Below, in pieces: positions 35,248 to 45,133 of a stretch of 62,190 nt of DNA. Every line of letters begins with the position of its first letter. The first letter of the stretch is position 1. Below the pieces are notes generated by a model. It saw only the letters and a program-made list of their open reading frames with translations. It was not told the origin of the DNA and made no database searches. The DNA is from an uncultured Paracoccaceae bacterium (GTDB lineage Bacteria; Pseudomonadota; Alphaproteobacteria; Rhodobacterales; Rhodobacteraceae), in contig CALMSR010000074.1 in assembly GCA_937872465.1 (NCBI GenBank), positions 1-62,190 of the forward strand, read 5' to 3'. The translations under genes and the position numbers were made by a program.

Positions 35248-36320
35248 CAGGCCAGCCCGTCGCAGGCGTCCTGCCAGGCCGACCGGAACTCCCCGGCCAG
35301 GCGGTCTCGGGTTGCGGCATCCAGCCAGGCGGCCTCGAGCCCGGTCCATATCATGCGCTCGATCTGATCGCGGTCGGCGCCGAAATCGCGGTGCATGGAG
35401 GCCCAGACCCGGTTGGGCGAAGTGTTGTGGAAGGTCGGATCGTCGGTATTGGGATGAATGCGCAGCCCTGTTTCCAGCATCCGGCGGATCGGGTGCCGCT
35501 CCGCCCATTCCGTGCGCGGCAGCGTGCGCAGGTAATAGGAATTGGTCGGCACCACCGTCACCGCGAGGCCCAGATCGACGATGCGCGCCAGGAGCTCCGG
35601 ATTGTCGAGCACCGTGTAGCAATGGTCCAGCCGGTCGACCTGCAGCAGGTCGACCGCGGTCTCGACGTTGCGCCAGTGACATCCGAACTCACCGGCATGC
35701 ATGGTGGTCTTCAGCCCCGCGGCGCGCGCCCTGCGGTAGGTCTTCCAGAACTTCTCGGGCGGGTGGCCGGTTTCGAGATAGTCCGAGCCGATCCCGACCG
35801 CGCGCTCGTCGGGATGGACCAGGGCCCGTTCCAGCATGGTCACGGCGTGCTCGGGATCGGCCTCCCGGTCGATCGCATGGATCAGCCGGGCGAGGATCCC
35901 GAGATCCCTTTCGGCATCGGCCATGGCCGCGGTGATCGCCGCCTGGGCAGCAGCGAAGCCCATGGCGGGGTGATGGTGCAGCGTGCCGGTGGAGTTCCAG
36001 AACAGCTCGGCATGGCGGACGTTCTCCCGCGCCATGTCCTCGAGGCATTCGTAGGTCAGGCGATGCAGGAATTCCGGCCGGCCGAGCACATATTGCTCGA
36101 GGAAGCGAAAGGCGTGCAGCACGCCCTTCGGCTTCTCGCCGCGGATGTAGAAGGCGGCGATCTCCTGCGGCGTGATCGGTGCGCCCGCCGCGGCCGCGAG
36201 ATCCTGGAAGGTCTTCTCGCGGATCGTGCCGTAGAGGTGGCAATGGATGTCGACCTTCAGGATTGCGGCGAAGAAGGTATCGGGAAGCGCCGGAACGCCA
36301 GCCATTGAAGTCTCCTGCAT
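35247..36320 (-). CDS. Adenosine deaminase-like metal hydrolase
   Basis: 357 aa (ATG 36320, or 36305 five codons later). Amidohydrolase fold with ADA motifs: VDIHCHLYGT (metal HxH), TTMHAGEFG (His and catalytic Glu), DHCYTVLDNP and HPNTDDPTFHNTS (metal Asp pair). These support purine-nucleoside or aminopurine deamination. HCYTV and DPTFHNTS differ from classical ADA (HG..., DDP), so the substrate may be a modified purine or related aminohydrolase substrate. Adjacent to nucleoside hydrolase. Confidence 0.85.
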   Translation of the reverse strand: MQETSMAGVPALPDTFFAAILKVDIHCHLYGTIREKTFQDLAAAAGAPITPQEIAAFYIRGEKPKGVLHAFRFLEQYVLGRPEFLHRLTYECLEDMARENVRHAELFWNSTGTLHHHPAMGFAAAQAAITAAMADAERDLGILARLIHAIDREADPEHAVTMLERALVHPDERAVGIGSDYLETGHPPEKFWKTYRRARAAGLKTTMHAGEFGCHWRNVETAVDLLQVDRLDHCYTVLDNPELLARIVDLGLAVTVVPTNSYYLRTLPRTEWAERHPIRRMLETGLRIHPNTDDPTFHNTSPNRVWASMHRDFGADRDQIERMIWTGLEAAWLDAATRDRLAGEFRSAWQDACDGLA

Positions 36321-36323
36321 GGG

Positions 36324-37246
36324 TCAGACCTGCGCCAGCGCCGACAGGCACCGGTCACGGATCGCGGGTGCATCGAGGTCGGTGGCCAACCAGCCGTTCG
36401 GCCGGGGACTCGTGAAATCGGTCACGGTGCGGCCGCGGGTCAGGGCGCCGCTGCATTCGACCTGGATGCGCGCCGGGGTGAAGGTGAAGAGCTCGGGGGC
36501 GATCAGCGCCGCCGCGGCCACGGGATCGTAGAGCGCCATGGCGGGCCTCCCCCGGGAGAGGGCGATGTCCAGGTAGCCGCCCAGGAGCTGCGCCATCGCG
36601 ACGCTGTTCCGCCCCTCCGCGGCCGCGAGCGCCGTCACGTCGGCCTCGTCGATCAGCACCCTGCGGCAGGCGTCGAGATCGAGGAGATGCAGGGCGACGC
36701 CGCGATCGAGGAGGATCTGCACCGCTTCGGGATCCGCGAAGGCGTTGAATTCCGCCGACGGCGTATGGTTGCCCCGCCCCACCGCACCGCCCATCCAGAC
36801 CAGCCGGCCGATCCGGTCGAGCAGGTCCGGGCGCGCCAGGGCCAGGATCGCCAGGTTGGTCAGGGGTCCGAGGGCCAGGATGCTGCGAGGCTCGTCCGCG
36901 CCTTCGAGCCACGCGCTCAGCGGCGGCAGGAACGGGCCGAAGGAGGCGGCGCCGGCGCATGCATCCGCGTCGAAGAGCGGCGCCTCCCCCCGGAGCGGCA
37001 GCGCGGAGTCGCCCAGGATTCGCTGCGCCGTCTCCTGCGGCCCGATGACGGGGCGCGCGGCGCCGGCGAAGACGGGAAAGTCCCATTGCAGCATGGTTCC
37101 GAACCCGGCCGCGTTGCGCGCCACCTGGGCGAGCGGCGCGTTGCCGGCGACGAGCGACATTCCGTCGATCGGGACATGGCGGGCAGCGAGGACCACCGCG
37201 AAGGCGTCGTCGCTGCCCATGTCCGTATCGATCCAGATCCCGGCCA

Positions 37247-37247
<1 letters not shown>
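36324..37247 (-). CDS. Inosine-uridine-preferring nucleoside hydrolase family
   Basis: 307 aa. N-terminal IWIDTDMGSDDAFAVVLAA is the Ca-binding DTDxxxDD motif; SILALGPLTNLAILA and VWMGGAVGRGNHTPSAEFNAF are further active-site blocks. Hydrolyses a ribonucleoside to base and ribose. It overlaps the ABC ATPase gene by one base and precedes the deaminase-like gene by 3 bp, so imported nucleoside would be split and deaminated in one pathway. Confidence 0.92.
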
Positions 37248-38195
<948 letters not shown>

Positions 38196-38203
<8 letters not shown>

Positions 38204-38978
38204 AGCGAGAGAACCCCAGAAATCTTTCGGCCAGGAAGACGATGCCGACCGACATGATCGCCAGAAGGCAGGCGAGCGCCGCGACCGACGGGTCGTAGGT
38301 GGTTTCCATGTAGGCGAGCATGTCGATGGGCAGCGTCCGCACCCCGGGACCGGAGAGGAACAGCGAGACCGGAACCTGGTTGAAGGAGGTCACGAAGCCC
38401 AGGATGAAGGCCGCCAGGATGCCGCCCCTGATGTTGGGGAACACGACGCGGAAGAACGACCCGAGCCGCGAGCAGCCCAGGATCAGCGCGGCCTCCTCGA
38501 CATCGACCCGCAGATTCTGCAGCGACGAGGTCACCACCCGCACCGCATAGGGCAGGATGAGCGCCGCATGCGCCAGGAACAGCGCCGCCATGATCGTGAA
38601 CCCGGTCGGGATCACCAGATACCGCAAGAGCGCCAGGCCTACGATGATGCCCGGCACGATCAGCGGCGACGACACGGCGAGCTGGATCGCCCCGGCGCCG
38701 GGGATGTCGTAGCGGGCGATGGCATAGGCCGCGGGCACGCCGACGATCAGCGCCGTGAGCGTCCCGAACACTGCGAGGAACATCGAGATCAGGAAGGAGA
38801 TCCGGAAGCTCTCGACGGTGAAGACCTTGATGAACCACTTGAGCGACAGCCCGTCGGGCGGGAAGGCGAGGTTGTTTCCCGCGGTGAGCGCCGCGAGGAT
38901 GATCACGATGAACGGACCGATCAGGAAGACGAGCGTCAGCCCGATGATGGTCCCGGTGGCAGTGCTGGACGGCTTCAT
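38196..38978 (-). CDS. ABC transporter permease, PotC-like
   Basis: 260 aa with about six hydrophobic helices and the EAA loop near residue 165 (EEAALILGCSRLGSFFRVVFP). Partners the permease encoded just upstream. Confidence 0.9.
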
Positions 38979-38979
38979 C

Positions 38980-39813
38980 TCAGGCCCTTCGGTTGCGCGG
39001 CTTGGCCAGACGCTTGAGCAGCAGGTTGGTGACGATGCTCATGACGACCAGGATCATCGCGATGACGCTGGCGGCGGCGTAGTCGTTGGCGACGGTCACG
39101 CGCTGGTAGAGCAGCGTCTCGAGCATCAGGACCTTCGAGCCGCCCAGAATGGCCGGGGTGATGTAGGCGGTCATCGAGCCGGCGAAGACCAGCGTTCCGC
39201 CCACCACCAGACCCTCGCGCGTGAGGGGCAGGATGACCCGGAAGAAGACGCTGAACCAGTTCGCCCCCAGCACCCGCGCCGCCGGCACCACGTCGCGCGG
39301 CATGTTCTCCATCGACGAGATGAGCGCGATGATCATCAGGGGCAGGAACAGCTGCAGCAGGCCGATGAAGACGGCGGTCTCGGTGAAGAGGAGCTGCAGC
39401 CCCTCTTCGGAGAGGCCGAGCCCGACGATCACCTGGTTGACCAGTCCGGTCCGGCCGAGGATGACGAGCCAGGCATAGGTGCGGGCCACGGGCGAGATCA
39501 TCAGCGGCAGGATGATCAGGGCGAAGACCCTGCCGCGGGACTTGGGCGAGAGCTGGACGATGCTGAAGGCGGCGGCATAGCCGATGACCGCAGAGGTCAG
39601 CATGACCCAGAGCCCCAGGCGCAGCGAGCGCCAGAAGACCGTGTTGTTCAGTTCCGAGGAAAAGAACTCCACATAGGCTCCGAGGCTGAAGCCGCCCTCG
39701 CTGCCGGTGAAGGCCTCCGACAGGAGGATGCCCACCGGCAGGAGGAAGAGCACCGAGGCGAATACCGCTGCCGGCAGAACCAGCAGCAGGCCCGTGTTCT
39801 TGTTCTCAAACAT
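38980..39813 (-). CDS. ABC transporter permease, PotB-like
   Basis: 277 aa from ATG 39813 (MFENKNTGLLLVLPAAVF). About six helices and an EAA-type loop (PAARVLGANWFSVFFRVILP). It forms the membrane channel with the PotC-like protein. Confidence 0.9.
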   Translation of the reverse strand: MFENKNTGLLLVLPAAVFASVLFLLPVGILLSEAFTGSEGGFSLGAYVEFFSSELNNTVFWRSLRLGLWVMLTSAVIGYAAAFSIVQLSPKSRGRVFALIILPLMISPVARTYAWLVILGRTGLVNQVIVGLGLSEEGLQLLFTETAVFIGLLQLFLPLMIIALISSMENMPRDVVPAARVLGANWFSVFFRVILPLTREGLVVGGTLVFAGSMTAYITPAILGGSKVLMLETLLYQRVTVANDYAAASVIAMILVVMSIVTNLLLKRLAKPRNRRA

Positions 39814-39832
39814 CGCTCTCGCCCAACTCGCC

Positions 39833-40864
39833 TTACCGGACGACGGTGCTGTTCCAGGTCTCCAGCCAGGCGTCACGGTTGTCGAGGATGACCCCGGGAT
39901 CCATGAACACCAGGCTGTCGATGAGATCGGCGCCGACCGTCAGCCCTTCGGCGGCCTCGGCGGACACCTCCACCGTGTCGTTGACCGGGCTGTCGATCAG
40001 GGCCTCGGCCAGCGCGAGCTGGATGTCGTGGGAAAGCCAGAAATCCATGAACTGCAGCGCGAGCTCGGCGTTCTCCGCCGGGATGCCCGTGGGCATGATC
40101 ATCACGTTCATGTCGCCGAACTGGCCCTCTTCGGGCTCGGCCCATTTCATGTCGAGCCCGTTGTCCCTGAAGCGGCTCCAGGCGAAACGGCCGACCGGTG
40201 CGGCCCAGACCTCCTCCTGCTGAACGAGCTGGGCGAGCTGCGAGGAGCGCAGGTAGAAGGTGGCGATGTCGTCGGCCTTCTCGCCCACCAGCTTCATCGG
40301 CGCCTCGAGCGAGAGGTCATCGTCGCCGATGGCCTTGCCGATCATCCAGAGCGTGCCGGGTCCCTGGTTGGTGGTGATGTCGGGCAGCGACACATATCCG
40401 GCCAGTTCCGGGTCCAGCAGATCGGCCCAGCTCTGGATGTCGACCTTGTCGGCGCGATAGACGATCGAGGTGGCATAGACCGTGTAGCCGACCGCCTCGC
40501 CATTGCCGAGCGGGTCCTTGGCGATATCGAACAGGTCCCCGTAATTGCTCAGCTTCGACGTGTCGATCTTCTGCAAGAGCCCCTTGCGCGACAGCGCCAG
40601 CGCGTCGTGCACCGACATCACCGCCATGTCGATGACCGGGTTTTCCTTGTTCGCCTCGATCTTGGACATCCGCTCGACCGAATTGCCGGTCTCGACGACG
40701 AGCTCGCAATCGCAGATCTCCTCGAAGGGATCGTAGACCAGCTCCTTGAATTCGTCCTGAGCGAATGCATAGACCGAGATGGTCAGGGTCTTGTCCGCCG
40801 CCATGGCCGGTGCGGCGCAAAGCGCGCCGATTGCGGCTGCCGCGGCGTATCTACCTGTTTTCAT
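39833..40864 (-). CDS. ABC substrate-binding protein, PotD/PotF-like
   Basis: 343 aa with a Sec signal (MKTGRYAAAAAIGALCAAPA, cleavage after AMA). Mature part resembles spermidine/putrescine or iron(III) family binding proteins (TISVYAFAQDEFKELVYDPF, MPTGIPAENAELALQFMDFW). Its start ATG directly follows the lacI stop, and its AGGAGG RBS is inside the lacI 3' end. Given the downstream nucleoside hydrolase, the ligand may be a nucleoside or aminated compound and not a polyamine. Confidence 0.85.
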   Translation of the reverse strand: MKTGRYAAAAAIGALCAAPAMAADKTLTISVYAFAQDEFKELVYDPFEEICDCELVVETGNSVERMSKIEANKENPVIDMAVMSVHDALALSRKGLLQKIDTSKLSNYGDLFDIAKDPLGNGEAVGYTVYATSIVYRADKVDIQSWADLLDPELAGYVSLPDITTNQGPGTLWMIGKAIGDDDLSLEAPMKLVGEKADDIATFYLRSSQLAQLVQQEEVWAAPVGRFAWSRFRDNGLDMKWAEPEEGQFGDMNVMIMPTGIPAENAELALQFMDFWLSHDIQLALAEALIDSPVNDTVEVSAEAAEGLTVGADLIDSLVFMDPGVILDNRDAWLETWNSTVVR

Positions 40865-41824
40865 TCAGTTATTCCTCCTTGCTAGCTGTTTGACGGTCTC
40901 TCGCCGGACGAGATGCATGGGAACGACTTGGCTTTCGACCGGCGCCCCGTTGTTGATGAGCCTGGTGAGGCCCAGGATCGCGCGTTCGGCGATCTCGGCA
41001 TCGGACGTGCCGATGGTGGTCAGCGCCGGGCTGATGATCCCGGCGAAGTCCAGATTGTCGAAACCCACGAGGCTGTAGTCCTCGGGCAGGTTCAATCCGG
41101 CCTTGCCGAGCTCGGTCAGCAACCGGAGCGCGATCATGTCGGATGTCGCGGCGATCGCCGTGGTCCCGTCACGGATCAGGCGCACGACATCGGGCGCGTC
41201 CTCGAGCCAGAGCTCCCACAGCTGCGCGTCGGGGGCCGCGGCCCCGATCATTCCGCCGATGCGAGTCCGCTGAACCAGCGAGGTGCGCGTCTCGCCGACA
41301 CAGAGAATCCGGCGGTGCCCGGCCTCCTGCAGATGTCCGATCGCGATGGCTCCGCCGCCCGCATGGTCCGCCGAAACGACGTTCTGAGCCGACCCCAGCG
41401 CGTCGATGACGGCGACCGGAATGGGCTGGGGACCAACCTCGGTGCCCTTGCGCGGGATCACGATGATCCCGTCAGAGCCCAGCTCCACCAGGCGCTTCAT
41501 CGCCTCGTTCTGCTTGGCGGGGCTGTCGTGGCTGTCCGCGATGAGCACGCCGAAATCATGCTCCTCGGCGGCCATGACGATCGAACGGGCCATGCGCGGG
41601 AACAGCGGGTTGGCCACGTCCGGAATCACCAGGCCGATCACCTGCGAGCGGCCGGTGCGGAGTGCCTTGCCCATCGGATTGGGGGAATAGCCGAGCCGGT
41701 TGGCCTCGGCCTTGATCCGCGCGACCATCTCGTTCGAGACGCGCCCCTTGCCCGACAAGGCCAGCGATACCGTCGCCGCGGACACCGACAGATTGCGCGC
41801 AATGTCACTCAGCCTCGGTTTCAC
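40865..41824 (-). CDS. LacI-family transcriptional regulator
   Basis: 319 aa with N-terminal LacI HTH and hinge helix (KPRLSDIARNLSVSAATVSL, then LSGKGRVSNEMVARIKAEAN), followed by a periplasmic-binding-protein-like sensor domain (GLVIPDVANPLFPRMARSI). GTG 41824 chosen as start: GGAGGGG lies 8 bp upstream and the HTH begins right after, as usual. ATGs at 41875, 41899 and a longer frame to 41923 would add non-family residues across the operator. First gene of the nucleoside-type operon, so it is autoregulated in all likelihood. Confidence 0.88.
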   Translation of the reverse strand: MKPRLSDIARNLSVSAATVSLALSGKGRVSNEMVARIKAEANRLGYSPNPMGKALRTGRSQVIGLVIPDVANPLFPRMARSIVMAAEEHDFGVLIADSHDSPAKQNEAMKRLVELGSDGIIVIPRKGTEVGPQPIPVAVIDALGSAQNVVSADHAGGGAIAIGHLQEAGHRRILCVGETRTSLVQRTRIGGMIGAAAPDAQLWELWLEDAPDVVRLIRDGTTAIAATSDMIALRLLTELGKAGLNLPEDYSLVGFDNLDFAGIISPALTTIGTSDAEIAERAILGLTRLINNGAPVESQVVPMHLVRRETVKQLARRNN

Positions 41825-41843
41825 CGCCTCTACCCCTCCGGTC

Positions 41844-41892
41844 AAACGATTACCCAACCGTTCTGGGCCGTCCATCAGCAGATTAATCGTTT
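41844..41892. promoter_or_regulatory. Candidate LacI-family operator
   Basis: AAACGATTA (41844-41852) and TAATCGTTT (41884-41892) are perfect inverted copies, 31 bp apart, just upstream of the chosen lacI start. AAACG-TT half-sites are typical of LacI-family proteins. Two half-sites at three-turn spacing fit looping or tandem repression of the operon. Confidence 0.55.
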
Positions 41893-41919
41893 TACCCATG
41901 AGGCAAGCCGAGGCAAAAA

Positions 41920-43272
41920 TCAAGCTTGGCCTTGTGCCTTCCCCAGAATCTCCCGCACGATGTGCTCGAAAATCTGCCGACCGATGGCCAGGGAGCCTTC
42001 GTCGATGTCGAAATCGGGCGCGTGGTGCGGTGCAGGGATGTCCGAACCGATGATGAAATAGGCGCCGGTGCCGCCGTTCTCCTGAACCCGGCGAATCAAC
42101 TTCGAGGCATCGTCGCCACCTCCGATCGGCCAGCTGTCCACAAGCTCGATCCCCGGCAGAGCCCGCACCGCCCGCGCCACCGTCTCGACCGCCTCAGGAC
42201 TGTTGAAATTCCCCTCCAGGCGCGACACCACGCGCATCGCCGAGGTAACGCCCTGCATGGCCGCGGAAGCGGCGACGATCTCTTCGGCGCGCGCCATCAT
42301 GTAGGCATGGCCGGCCTCGGATTCGGCGCGCACCTCCATCATCAGGTCGCAGCGGTCGGGAATGATGTTGAACGCGGTCCCCGCGGTCATGCGCCCGACA
42401 TTGACGAAGGTCTCCTCGCCCGCGACGCGCGAGATCGCATGCAGGTTGCCGGCCGCGGTGGCGCCGGCGAGCAGCGCGTTGCGGCCCTCCTGCGGCGCCA
42501 TGGCCGCATGCGAGGGCCGGCCGTCGAAACGCACTTCGATCTTGCTCGACCAGAGAAAGCCGGTGGCGCTGGCCGCGACCTTTCCGGATTCGAGGAAACA
42601 GCCGAGATGCGCGACGAATATGTGATCGACGTCGTCGAGGATGCCCGCGTCGATGACCGGCTGCGCCCCGCGACCGCCTTCCTCCGCGGGCTGGAAGATG
42701 AAGCGAAGCGTGCCGGCCAATCCCTCCGCCTGCGCCAGCGCGGCGGCAACGCAGACACCGATCGCCACATGACCGTCATGCCCGCAGCCGTGCATTCGTC
42801 CCGGCCGGGCGGAAGCGAAGCCGCCGTCGCGCGGTGCGTGGCCGCCCCGGTCGGTCTCGTCGAGCGCCAGCGCGTCCATGTCGAACCGCAGGGCCAGGAC
42901 CGGCCCGTCGCCGAACCGCTTCTCGGCGACGACCGCGGTCAGCCCTCCGGCCATCCGCTCGATCCACCGCGCCACGCCGCCATGGGCGAGCGCATCGGCC
43001 TTGCCCTCGTTCTCGATCTCGGCGGGCGGCGGACTGACGATCGATGCCGGCGCCATGGCATCGCGCCCGGTGCGGACCGAATATCCGATCGCCTCGAGGC
43101 TTTCGGCAATTCGCGACGCCGTACGATACTCGAGAAATGCCGTCTCCGGGTAACGGTGCAAGTCCCGTCGTATTGCAATCTCGGGCGCATTGCTCTGCGT
43201 GAAATGGTCGGAAGAGTAGGTCAAGATCGCGGGTCCTCTCGGTACGGCAAGGCTCGATCGTGGCCGCTCCAT
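41920..43272 (-). CDS. AbgA-like M20 amidohydrolase
   Basis: 450 aa (ATG 43272; a TTG at 43224 just before TYSSDHF is also plausible). Zinc-peptidase M20 motifs: RMHGCGHDGHVAIG, FQPAEEGGRGAQ, HAAMAPQEGRNALL and SDIPAPHHAPDFDIDE. The ~60-residue insertion between RDLHRYPETAFLEYRTAS and LRFDMDAL is typical of AbgA, which with AbgB cleaves p-aminobenzoyl-glutamate and related amides. Same strand as the lacI operon, 95 bp upstream of it. Confidence 0.85.
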   Translation of the reverse strand: MERPRSSLAVPRGPAILTYSSDHFTQSNAPEIAIRRDLHRYPETAFLEYRTASRIAESLEAIGYSVRTGRDAMAPASIVSPPPAEIENEGKADALAHGGVARWIERMAGGLTAVVAEKRFGDGPVLALRFDMDALALDETDRGGHAPRDGGFASARPGRMHGCGHDGHVAIGVCVAAALAQAEGLAGTLRFIFQPAEEGGRGAQPVIDAGILDDVDHIFVAHLGCFLESGKVAASATGFLWSSKIEVRFDGRPSHAAMAPQEGRNALLAGATAAGNLHAISRVAGEETFVNVGRMTAGTAFNIIPDRCDLMMEVRAESEAGHAYMMARAEEIVAASAAMQGVTSAMRVVSRLEGNFNSPEAVETVARAVRALPGIELVDSWPIGGGDDASKLIRRVQENGGTGAYFIIGSDIPAPHHAPDFDIDEGSLAIGRQIFEHIVREILGKAQGQA

Positions 43273-43452
43273 GCGGCAGAGGCAAGGAGCGTCGGGGCAT
43301 GCCGCCAAGGGTTCGCCGTGCCGGTGTCATCGGTCGGGCATTGGCCGACCACACGGGTCGGATCCGGCATCCCGCATCCGCCGGTCACAGTCAGGCGCCT
43401 GCTGACATTGCCGCGACAGGACAGGATGCACACCCAGCGAGGAGGGACCGAG

Positions 43453-43665
43453 ATGACGAATTCCGACGGTGCTGCATGGACCGCGAGACGGCGGGTGAAG
43501 GCGGTCCTGGCGGGACAGAGGCCCGATCGCGTTCCGGTCAGCGTCCGGCCGCACAATTTCGCCCGCGAACAGAAGCCCGAGGATCTGATCGCCGAAACCC
43601 TGCGCCTGCAGGAGAAACCCGATTCCGACGGCCTCGAGCCGCAGTCGCCGGTGCATTCGACATGA
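43453..43665 (+). pseudogene. URO-D/methylcobamide-methyltransferase-like gene, 5' fragment
   Basis: ATG 43453 follows a good GGAGGGA. The ~70 residues (ARRRVKAVLAGQRPDRVPVS, FAREQKPEDLIAETLRLQEK) match the N-terminus of uroporphyrinogen-decarboxylase-like methyltransferases, normally ~340 aa. The frame stops after QSPVHST. The rest of the gene is gone, so this is a relic. Confidence 0.6.
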
Positions 43666-43687
43666 TGCAATCGAACCCGCAGGCGCT

Positions 43688-43860
43688 TCACAGGGCACTC
43701 GGCGCGATCTCCGGGACACTGGCGGATCTTGTGGAGCAGGTCGTGGAGGCCGGCGTCGACGGCCGCTCCTGCGCCTCGAACGCCTGCAACACCCCCAATA
43801 CGCGTTCGATGCCGGTCGGGCGATCTTCTCGCCACGTGCGGCCGTGACGGGCCGTGGGAG
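43688..43860 (-). pseudogene. IclR-type regulator fragment
   Basis: Reading leftward, GIERVLGVLQAFEAQERP is an IclR N-terminal helix; a neighbouring frame then gives DLLHKIRQ, the next expected helix, so there is a frame break and the rest is missing. It faces the URO-D fragment, as such regulators usually do. Confidence 0.45.
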
Positions 43861-44062
43861 CTGATCGGATGCCTTCCTGGCGGGGATTCCGGCCTCGCGG
43901 GAGGGTCGTCGGGCGGTGTCCCAGACCCGTCCCCATGGGGACAGGCGGCAACCTGCTGATATTGAAGACCTATTTCGGCGTTCAGGCGCCGTTAACCCTG
44001 TTGATGGGAGGCCCGGCCATGCCAGTGGCGGGGCCGGCGACGTTCCACCGCATCGGCCATGG
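43861..44062. other. Intergenic debris
   Basis: After the IclR fragment and before the SDR stop codon no gene is seen. Small inverted repeat around GTCCC..GGGAC (43918-43940). Confidence 0.35.
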
Positions 44063-44836
44063 TCAGAGCGAGGCCGTGATGCCGCCGTCCACGAAGAGCG
44101 TATGGCCGTTGACGAAGCTCGAGGCATCCGAGGCGAGGAAGATCGCGGCGCCCACCAGTTCCTCCACCAGCCCCCAGCGGCCGGCCGGCGTGCGCTTGGC
44201 GAGCCAGGCCGAGAATTCCGGATCGCCGACGAGCGCGGCATTGAGCGGCGTGTCGAAATAGCCCGGGGCGATGGCGTTGCATTGCAACCCGTGCTTCGCC
44301 CAGTCGGTGGCCATGCCCTTGGTGAGGTTGCCGACCGCGCCCTTGGTCGCGGTATAGGGCGCGATGTCGGGGCGGGCGAGCGCGGTCTGCACGCTGGCGA
44401 TATTGACGATCTTCCCGGCGCCGCGGGCGATCATGTGCCGCGCGCAGGCCTGGCCGACGTGGAAGACGCTGGCGACATTGGCCTGGAGCAGGCGCTCGAA
44501 GGCCGCCGCGGGGAAATCCTCCAGCGGGCTCCGGTATTGCATCCCGGCGTTGTTGACCAGGATGTGGATCGGCCCGTGTTCGGCCTCGAAGCCGTCGATG
44601 GCGCTCCGGACGGCCTCGTGGTCGGTCGCATCGAAGGGGAGCTCGGCCACGTCGCAGCCCTGCTCGCGCAGCGCGGCGGAGGCTTCGGCGAGCCTCTGCG
44701 CATTGCGGCCGTTGAGGACGATCGCCGCCCCCGCCGCCGCCAGCCCGCGCGCGAGGGCGAAGCCGATGCCCTGGCTCGACCCGGTCACGAGCGCGCGCCG
44801 GCCCGTCAGGTCGAAGAGATTCGTGCCTTGCTGCAA
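44063..44836 (-). CDS. SDR oxidoreductase, gluconate 5-dehydrogenase-like
   Basis: 257 aa. Rossmann motif TGSSQGIGFALARGL, LVNNAG, catalytic NIASVQT Ser and YTATK Tyr-Lys, C-terminal FVDGG. Length and sequence fit gluconate 5-dehydrogenase or 2-deoxygluconate dehydrogenase. TTG 44836 is taken as start because GGAGG precedes it by 6 bases and it gives the standard length; the ATG at 44896 would add 20 residues. Confidence 0.85.
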   Translation of the reverse strand: MQQGTNLFDLTGRRALVTGSSQGIGFALARGLAAAGAAIVLNGRNAQRLAEASAALREQGCDVAELPFDATDHEAVRSAIDGFEAEHGPIHILVNNAGMQYRSPLEDFPAAAFERLLQANVASVFHVGQACARHMIARGAGKIVNIASVQTALARPDIAPYTATKGAVGNLTKGMATDWAKHGLQCNAIAPGYFDTPLNAALVGDPEFSAWLAKRTPAGRWGLVEELVGAAIFLASDASSFVNGHTLFVDGGITASL

Positions 44837-45133
44837 GGGTGCCTCCGGGGTTTCGGCCCGTCCGATGAGCCGGTTCGTGGATGGTATCGATAGCATCTGG
44901 CGTCAAGGCCTGCGGTTACCGGCCTGAGGGCGACCGCTATTGGGAGCTATTCTTTCTTGTTCGGCCGTCCCAAAGCAAGATGAGGGCAGCGCCCGGCCCG
45001 GCGGGTGCGAAGCGCCCGCGTCGTGCCGGAGCACGCCTTCGGCGTGACGGGGCGGTGCGGGCGCTGCCCGGCGGTTCCCGCCGGGCGGGATGGTGAAACC
45101 AGGCGCGTGCGAAGGCCGGAGCCGGGACCGGCG
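44837..45133. other. Intergenic region with REP-like repeat
   Basis: 297 bp between same-strand genes. Holds the hairpin at 45067-45085 and several short GC inverted repeats (ACGCCTTCGGCGTGACG near 45028). No gene. Confidence 0.45.
45067..45085. repeat. REP-like palindrome, copy 3
   Basis: CCCGGCGG (45067-45074), loop TTC, CCGCCGGG (45078-45085), flanked by CGTGACGGGGCGGTGCGG on the left and CGGGATGGTGA on the right. The same flanks appear around 33076, and the left one also near 21684. Confidence 0.65.
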
